A stretch of 21,358 nt of DNA from Bacteroidia bacterium (lineage in GTDB: Bacteria; Bacteroidota; Bacteroidia; JAESSM01; NORP286). The notes beneath the pieces are model-generated. The model made no database searches and had not been told where the DNA came from. It saw nothing but the letters and a program-made list of their open reading frames with translations. Positions 17,291 to 21,358 of this stretch are shown piece after piece. Numbering within the stretch: the first letter of the stretch is position 1; every line of letters starts with the position of its first letter. The DNA lies in assembly GCA_016764115.1 (NCBI GenBank), contig JAESSM010000207.1:1-21358 (forward strand), in the 5' to 3' direction. The translations under genes were made by a program, and so were the position numbers.

Positions 17291-17314
17291 TTATTGTCAT
17301 TTTTTTGACAATAA
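17291..17314. promoter_or_regulatory. Perfect Crp/Fnr-type operator palindrome upstream of arsS
   Basis: A perfect inverted repeat, TTATTGTCA-N6-TGACAATAA, with 9-bp arms and a 6-bp A/T spacer. The geometry is that of Crp-family sites (TGTGA-N6-TCACA), with core TGTCA-N6-TGACA. Its centre (17302.5) is 28.5 bp upstream of the -7 element, so it lies near -41, the class II activator position. A Crp/Fnr gene ends 45 bp away. It is not a good terminator, as no T-run follows it on the minus strand. Confidence 0.65.
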
Positions 17315-17358
17315 TAAATTTTTAACGAAATAGAAAGTAGAATGAAAGACTATCGTGG

Positions 17359-18039
17359 CTAATTCAACTTGGTCAGATCCCGAATTAGTATACGAGTTCT
17401 ATCAAAGTAGATCAGATCTTTAGCTCTCAGCTCATTGAGAACAGTAGTAACCGTTTGTCTTGAAGTTGCAGTAAGATTGGCAATATCATTATGGGTTAAA
17501 TAATTGCGAATATAGGTTTCGCCTGCCGCTGGCTCACCAATTTCATCAGCCATTTCTTTCAGGAAGTCAACAATTCGTGTTCTGGCATCTTTATATATAA
17601 TAGCTTCTAATCTCTTTTCGATTCGATCAAACCGGTGAATAACATATTTTATCATTCTTGATTTAAGACCTTCGTTTCTCTCCAACAGCGGCTCCATATC
17701 CTTGATCTTAATAGTATGCAACACAACGTCATTTACCAATGCCTGTACAAAGTCTGTTCTCTTATCCTCTCCAAACAAACCTAACAACCCAAAAAGTTCA
17801 CCCGGATTTAAAATCGCTTTTACAACTTTCTTACTACCATCAGTAAAAGAGCCAAGTTTAACACGTCCTGATTTTAGGAAATAAATATTGGATGAACTAT
17901 CCTGTGGCAGGTAAACATAATCATTTTTGTCAAGTTCCAGTTCCTGGATCTTTGATTTGAGATAGTCCTTTTCTGAGTCAGACAAACCCATGAAAAGATC
18001 AAATTCTTCTAAGTGCCACAATTTTGTTTCTGCTGGCAT
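17359..18039 (-). CDS. Crp/Fnr-family transcriptional regulator
   Basis: A 226-residue regulator: cyclic-nucleotide-binding-like beta-roll (~10-120), long dimer helix (~120-160), and a winged helix-turn-helix (~155-226) with recognition helix SRQTVTTVLNEL (193-204). It contains no cysteine at all, so it cannot carry an Fnr-type iron-sulfur cluster. In the nucleotide pocket, the Glu that holds cAMP ribose in E. coli Crp (GEL, E72) is Leu85, although the following Arg is kept (R94), so classical cAMP binding is doubtful. In the recognition helix, Arg180 of Crp is kept (R194), but Glu181 is Gln195 and Arg185 is Thr199, which implies a different operator. It lies directly upstream of arsS on the same strand (127 bp between the stop and arsS ATG) and divergent from the DUF547 gene. 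I infer it is the local activator of both; the effector is unknown. Confidence 0.9.
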   Translation of the reverse strand: MPAETKLWHLEEFDLFMGLSDSEKDYLKSKIQELELDKNDYVYLPQDSSSNIYFLKSGRVKLGSFTDGSKKVVKAILNPGELFGLLGLFGEDKRTDFVQALVNDVVLHTIKIKDMEPLLERNEGLKSRMIKYVIHRFDRIEKRLEAIIYKDARTRIVDFLKEMADEIGEPAAGETYIRNYLTHNDIANLTATSRQTVTTVLNELRAKDLIYFDRTRILIRDLTKLN

Positions 18040-18065
18040 AGCCCTGATAATGTTTATGTATAACT

Positions 18066-18073
18066 CAAATTTA
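18066..18073 (-). promoter_or_regulatory. Possible -7 element of the Crp/Fnr gene
   Basis: The minus strand reads TAAATTTG, an exact TAnnTTTG match, about 27 nt upstream of the start codon at 18039. No convincing -33 element or operator box lies at the matching distance upstream, so the gene does not appear to share the activator-type promoter of its neighbours. Confidence 0.35.
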
Positions 18074-18135
18074 AATAAATATCAACAATAACGCTATTAA
18101 ACTAAAATTCATATACCAATTATACATTATTTATA

Positions 18136-18153
18136 TTGTCTGATAAAAGGCAA
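18136..18153. promoter_or_regulatory. Degenerate Crp/Fnr-like box upstream of the DUF547 gene
   Basis: TTGTCT-GATAAA-AGGCAA keeps 9 of the 12 arm positions of the perfect arsS box TTGTCA-N6-TGACAA, and its two arms pair at 5 of 6 positions. It ends 20 bp before an exact TAnnTTTG element, almost the same spacing as at arsS (19 bp from the core). Confidence 0.45.
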
Positions 18154-18173
18154 ACAGCAAGTCATTTGATTGT

Positions 18174-18181
18174 TATATTTG
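18174..18181 (+). promoter_or_regulatory. Predicted -7 element of the DUF547 gene
   Basis: TATATTTG is an exact TAnnTTTG match ending 4 bp before the ATG at 18186. The transcript would start at or within a few bases of the start codon, so the mRNA would be leaderless or nearly so. Confidence 0.45.
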
Positions 18182-18185
18182 TTAA

Positions 18186-18962
18186 ATGTTGCGTTCTGTG
18201 AACATCTTTTTGATCTTACTTTTTTCCTTTTTGAATACTTCCTGTCTATCCAGTATTAAATTAAATAATATTGAATCTGATTCGAAGCCGGTTTCGCATG
18301 TAATATTTAATACACTTCTTAAAAAACATGTTTCTGTGGAAGGTAAAGTCAACTATAAAGGCTTTATCACTGATAAACAAAAATTTGATTCGTATCTGGA
18401 TCTTCTCAGAGAAGGTCATCCCAATGATAAAAATTGGTCAAAAGATGAGCAATTAACCTATTGGATCAATGCTTACAATGCATTTACAATAGATCTAATA
18501 TTGCAACACTATCCTGTCGAGAGTATTTTAAAAATTGGTGGATTGATCAAAATCCCTGGAATTGCCAGTGCATGGGATATAAAATTTATTGACATTGAAG
18601 GGCATACTTATGCTTTAAATGAGCTTGAGCATGAAATACTCAGAAAAGAATTCAACGAACCCAGAATACATTTTGCTATTGTTTGCGCATCTGTTTCTTG
18701 TCCGAATTTAAGAAATGAGGTATACACATCATCAAAAATAAATGAGCAATTGCATGACCAATCAATAAAGTTTGTTAATGATCTGAGTAAAAATAAAATT
18801 ATGATCAATAAAGTTCAACTTTCGAAGATATTCGATTGGTTCAAAGAAGATTTTACTAAAACCGGTTCTATTATTGACTTCCTTAACCAATACTCAACAG
18901 TTAAGATCTCGACAAAGGCCAAAACCTCATTCTTAGATTACAATTGGAATTTAAACGAATAG
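18186..18962 (+). CDS. DUF547-family lipoprotein
   Basis: A 258-residue protein. The N-terminus MLRSVNIFLILLFSFLNTSC is a lipoprotein signal with Cys20 as the likely lipidated residue. The rest is a DUF547 domain: YWINAYNAFTIDLIL (~92-106), a WDIKFIDIEGHTYALNELEHEIL block, and the family's HFAIVCASVSCPNLRNEVY motif, with two conserved Cys that could bind metal or form a disulfide. The biochemical role of DUF547 is not established. It stands alone between the divergent Crp/Fnr gene and the oxidoreductase operon, and its promoter resembles that of arsS, so a link to arsenic handling is inferred from regulation and position. Confidence 0.88.
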   Translation: MLRSVNIFLILLFSFLNTSCLSSIKLNNIESDSKPVSHVIFNTLLKKHVSVEGKVNYKGFITDKQKFDSYLDLLREGHPNDKNWSKDEQLTYWINAYNAFTIDLILQHYPVESILKIGGLIKIPGIASAWDIKFIDIEGHTYALNELEHEILRKEFNEPRIHFAIVCASVSCPNLRNEVYTSSKINEQLHDQSIKFVNDLSKNKIMINKVQLSKIFDWFKEDFTKTGSIIDFLNQYSTVKISTKAKTSFLDYNWNLNE

Positions 18963-19009
18963 CATACCTGCAAGCAATTCTTGATAGGATAATCAGTTAA
19001 TAACTCGGT

Positions 19010-19027
19010 TTGTCTTTTATGCTACAA
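19010..19027. promoter_or_regulatory. Degenerate Crp/Fnr-like box upstream of the oxidoreductase operon
   Basis: TTGTCT-TTTATG-CTACAA keeps 9 of the 12 arm positions of the perfect arsS box. It ends 20 bp before a TAnnTTTG-like element, the same spacing as at the DUF547 gene. Taken alone the box is weak; the shared spacing is what supports it. Confidence 0.4.
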
Positions 19028-19047
19028 TTTGTTTTCTTGATCTTGCC

Positions 19048-19055
19048 TAATATTG
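19048..19055 (+). promoter_or_regulatory. Predicted -7 element of the oxidoreductase operon
   Basis: TAATATTG matches five of the six fixed positions of TAnnTTTG. The transcript would start near 19060, giving a leader of about 27 nt before the GTG at 19087. Confidence 0.4.
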
Positions 19056-19086
19056 GAAATCAATAATCACAGAATGCTATAATTAA

Positions 19087-20409
19087 GTGGGACACGTAAT
19101 TATAATTGGTAATGGAATATCAGGCATAACAGCCGCAAGAAATATTCGCAAACTTAGCGATAAGAAGATCACAGTTATCTCCTCCGAAACTACCCATTTT
19201 TTTTCCCGAACAGCCATTATGTACATATACATGGGTCACATGAAATATGAACACACCAAACCGTACGAAGATTGGTTTTGGGCTAAGAACAGAATTGACC
19301 TTATTAATGATCATGTTGAACAAATTGATCAAGCATCAAAAAAACTTAAACTAAAATCTGGAGGGCATTTAAACTATGACAAGCTAATTATAGCAACCGG
19401 ATCCAAATCAACTCGATACGATTGGTCAGGACAAGAAATAAATGGTGTTCAATCGTTATATAGTTTTCATGACCTTGAATTAATGGAGCAAAACACCAAG
19501 AACATTCAAAAAGCTGTAATTGTAGGAGGAGGTTTGATAGGTATTGAAATGGCTGAAATGCTATTATCAAGGAATATTGAAGTTTGTTTTCTTATTAGAG
19601 AAAAGTGTTACTGGAATAATATACTTCCTGAAGAAGAAGCTAAGATGATATCGAAACACATGAGAGAACATGACATTGATCTTCGTGAAGAAACAGAGTT
19701 AAAAGAGATAATTGGTGAAAACCAGAAAGTTAAATCTATTATAACAAACACAGAAGAAGAAATCCAATGTCAATTTGTTGGGATAACTGTAGGTGTTCAC
19801 CCCAATATAGATTTAGTAAAAGACACATCCATAGAAACCAATAAAGGTATTTTGGTAAATGAGTTTCTTCAAACATCTGATGAAAATATCTATGCCGGTG
19901 GTGATTGTGTAGAACTAAAAAATCCAAATGAAGGACGAAACAACATTGATGCAATTTGGTACACAGGCGCAAAGATGGGAGAAACAATTGCTTTTAATAT
20001 TTGTGAGAAAGGAATCAAATATGATCCTGGCATTTGGTATAATTCAGCAAAGTTTTTGGATATCGAATACCAGGTATATGGGGACATAAAACCAAGAATA
20101 GCTGTAAACGAAGCTACGTTGTTTTGGCAACATGAAAGTTGGAAAAAATCAATAAGGATAAATTACGAGAATGATTCTCATAAAGTAATAGGATTTAACT
20201 TAATGGGAATCCGATATCGCCAAAGGGTTTGTGAAAAATGGATCGCAGAGCAAAGAACAATCGAGTATGTGTTGGAAAATTTAGGAGAAGCTAATTTTGA
20301 TCCCGAATTTTTTGAACAACATGAGCAAGATATTTTGAAAGTCTTTAACAAGCAAAGCAATGAGCAACTTCTTCAATTAAAGAGAACAAGAGGATTATCA
20401 ATTGCATGA
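19087..20409 (+). CDS. FAD/NAD(P)-dependent oxidoreductase (Pyr_redox_2)
   Basis: A 440-residue flavoprotein with two dinucleotide folds: FAD site VIIIGNGISGITAAR (4-18), the ATG motif LIIATGS (100-106), NAD(P) site VIVGGGLIGIEMAE (~144-157), and the second FAD motif IYAGGDCVEL (~268-277). It resembles the rubredoxin/ferredoxin-reductase and NirB-like group, which pass electrons from NAD(P)H to an iron-sulfur protein. No redox-active CxxxxC disulfide is seen near the FAD site. The GTG start is supported because an in-frame TAA lies immediately before it and the FAD motif begins at residue 4. The stop overlaps the start of the next gene by 4 bp (ATGA), so the two are translationally coupled. 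The electron acceptor is unknown; the membrane iron-sulfur-type protein two genes on is the obvious candidate. Confidence 0.9.
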   Translation: MGHVIIIGNGISGITAARNIRKLSDKKITVISSETTHFFSRTAIMYIYMGHMKYEHTKPYEDWFWAKNRIDLINDHVEQIDQASKKLKLKSGGHLNYDKLIIATGSKSTRYDWSGQEINGVQSLYSFHDLELMEQNTKNIQKAVIVGGGLIGIEMAEMLLSRNIEVCFLIREKCYWNNILPEEEAKMISKHMREHDIDLREETELKEIIGENQKVKSIITNTEEEIQCQFVGITVGVHPNIDLVKDTSIETNKGILVNEFLQTSDENIYAGGDCVELKNPNEGRNNIDAIWYTGAKMGETIAFNICEKGIKYDPGIWYNSAKFLDIEYQVYGDIKPRIAVNEATLFWQHESWKKSIRINYENDSHKVIGFNLMGIRYRQRVCEKWIAEQRTIEYVLENLGEANFDPEFFEQHEQDILKVFNKQSNEQLLQLKRTRGLSIA

Positions 20410-20732
20410 TGAATAACAATCCTTCCATAAGTATTAGTAACCCTCATCCTACAGGAAGTGTGATCCTTAAGATTGCTTCAGTAATTATCGCAATTGGTTT
20501 AATTCTATTAATTGTAGCAGCTTTTGGAGGAGGGTCTATCTACCCATTAACCTTTTTGTTAGCAAGTATTGGTGCATTATCTATAGGTTTAATACTGTAT
20601 GTATACAATACTTTAGGAAATCAAATTCCCGGAATTAAGAATAACCATGTTTGGTTTAATTCAATCTCTTCAAAAGGAACTATTGGTTGGATTCTAGGTG
20701 TACTTCTAACTGGTTTTTATGTGATCCTTTAA
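20406..20732 (+). CDS. Small membrane protein, three predicted helices
   Basis: A 108-residue protein with a short polar N-terminus and three hydrophobic segments at about 19-43 (VILKIASVIIAIGLILLIVA), 47-70, and 92-108, separated by a polar loop (NTLGNQIPGIKNNHVWFN). No family was recognised. It overlaps the flavoprotein gene by 4 bp and is followed 33 bp later by the membrane iron-sulfur-type protein gene, so it is probably a subunit or assembly partner of that membrane unit. The ATG at 20406 is followed by a second ATG, and either could serve. Confidence 0.8.
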   Translation: MMNNNPSISISNPHPTGSVILKIASVIIAIGLILLIVAAFGGGSIYPLTFLLASIGALSIGLILYVYNTLGNQIPGIKNNHVWFNSISSKGTIGWILGVLLTGFYVIL

Positions 20733-20765
20733 TGGAATTCACAATACTTGGAACATCTAATAAGA

Positions 20766-21358
20766 ATGACAGACCCATTGAGTCAGCTAATAAGAGGAAA
20801 CGCTGCTGATCAATGGTTCCTGTACGGGTTCTTCTATACAATTGCAATCCTTTTAATGGGGATTAAAGCAATATACAAGTACAGGCACTCCAAATATCAG
20901 ATTATCAGAACTTTATCAATAATTATAACACAGACCGGATTTGGGTTTTTGATCCCAGGAATACTTCAATTATTTAACCAACCTGAATTTTACTTCTCTT
21001 ATTTCTGGCCATTGAAATATGATTATTTATTTCCATCAACAATAGGTTATTTAACAGAACAACCGGGAGGAGTTGGAACTTTTATGGTTTTTTGGGGAGT
21101 CGTAATGACTTTTATAGCCACACCTACCCTCACCTATTTTTTTGGAAAAAGATGGTATTGCTCATGGGTTTGCGGATGTGGTGGATTAGCCAATACTGCC
21201 GGAGATGATTTCAGGCAGCTTTCAGACAAATCACTTAAAGCATGGAAAATTGAGAGATGGTCCGTTCATTTGGTTTTGGTATTTGTTGTACTTACCACTT
21301 CATTGTTATGGACAAATTCTTTTAGCAATGGAGCTATTTTGGGAGAATTATCACAGAA
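20766..21358 (+). CDS. Membrane iron-sulfur-type protein (NapH/CcoG-like), 3' end outside window
   Basis: An open frame of ~197 codons runs to the window edge with no stop. It starts at ATG 20766 (MTDPLSQLIRGNAADQWFLYG), 33 bp after the previous gene. It shows hydrophobic segments near 19-36, 48-68, 104-124 and 165-181. After the third comes a cytoplasmic-type loop GKRWYCSWVCGCGGLANT with Cys132, Cys136 and Cys138, a variant of the G-R-x-Y-C-xxx-C-P loop of NapH/NosR/CcoG-type polyferredoxin membrane proteins. Ferredoxin CxxCxxCxxxC motifs are expected in the missing C-terminal part but cannot be checked here. Its place after an NAD(P)H-type flavoprotein suggests a membrane electron-transfer unit. 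Other possible frames in this stretch stop within ~26 codons. Confidence 0.8.
   Translation, partial: MTDPLSQLIRGNAADQWFLYGFFYTIAILLMGIKAIYKYRHSKYQIIRTLSIIITQTGFGFLIPGILQLFNQPEFYFSYFWPLKYDYLFPSTIGYLTEQPGGVGTFMVFWGVVMTFIATPTLTYFFGKRWYCSWVCGCGGLANTAGDDFRQLSDKSLKAWKIERWSVHLVLVFVVLTTSLLWTNSFSNGAILGELSQ

Noticed and set aside
17291..17314. The palindrome as an intrinsic terminator of the Crp/Fnr gene
   Set aside because: On the minus strand no T-run follows it, the stem is AT-rich, and its position matches an operator instead.
20732..20812. A 26-codon frame starting with an ATG that overlaps the stop of the small membrane protein gene
   Set aside because: It ends at a TGA after 26 codons with no protein-like features; the iron-sulfur-type protein gene starts in another frame at 20766.

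Overview
The window looks like chromosomal DNA from a free-living, probably marine or environmental member of the Bacteroidota (Cytophagales or Flavobacteriia grade). The evidence is AT-rich DNA, a secreted protein with a type IX secretion (T9SS) C-terminal sorting domain, a Reg_prop/Y_Y_Y sensor kinase, WG-repeat and DUF2490 proteins, and promoter-like TAnnTTTG elements, the -7 motif of this phylum. No rRNA, tRNA, CRISPR array, insertion sequence or phage gene was seen. Coding density is high and no gene-free stretch exceeds 300 bp.

Left part (1-13236), mostly envelope and sensing genes: the 3' end of a TPR protein (+); a pair on the minus strand, a lipoprotein-like protein with a ZU5-like N-terminal domain followed by a very long WG-repeat protein; a DUF2490 outer-membrane protein (+) with a hairpin terminator; a 1387-residue periplasmic-propeller histidine kinase (-); and, divergent from it, a secreted T9SS/SprB-repeat protein (+).

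Centre (13239-18039, all minus strand), an arsenosugar biosynthesis locus. In transcription order it holds arsS (radical SAM enzyme), a rhodanese-domain lipoprotein, a class I SAM methyltransferase, a TIGR04282/DUF2064 glycosyltransferase-like protein and arsM (arsenite methyltransferase). A Crp/Fnr-family regulator gene lies just upstream. ArsM methylates arsenite and ArsS attaches the 5'-deoxyadenosyl group from SAM to the methylated arsenic. The other genes probably tailor or support the product.

Right part (18186-21358, all plus strand): a DUF547 lipoprotein, then an operon of an FAD/NAD(P) oxidoreductase, a small three-helix membrane protein and a membrane protein with a Cys-rich iron-sulfur-type loop that runs off the window.

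The most interesting observation is regulatory. A perfect 24-bp palindrome, TTATTGTCA-N6-TGACAATAA, with Crp/Fnr operator architecture lies upstream of arsS, 19 bp (from its core) before a perfect TAnnTTTG element. Degenerate copies of the same box lie 20 bp before TAnnTTTG-like elements in front of both the DUF547 gene and the oxidoreductase operon. All three are centred near -41, the class II activator position. I infer that the local Crp/Fnr protein, which lacks cysteines and has a non-canonical nucleotide pocket, activates all three units as one arsenic/redox regulon.
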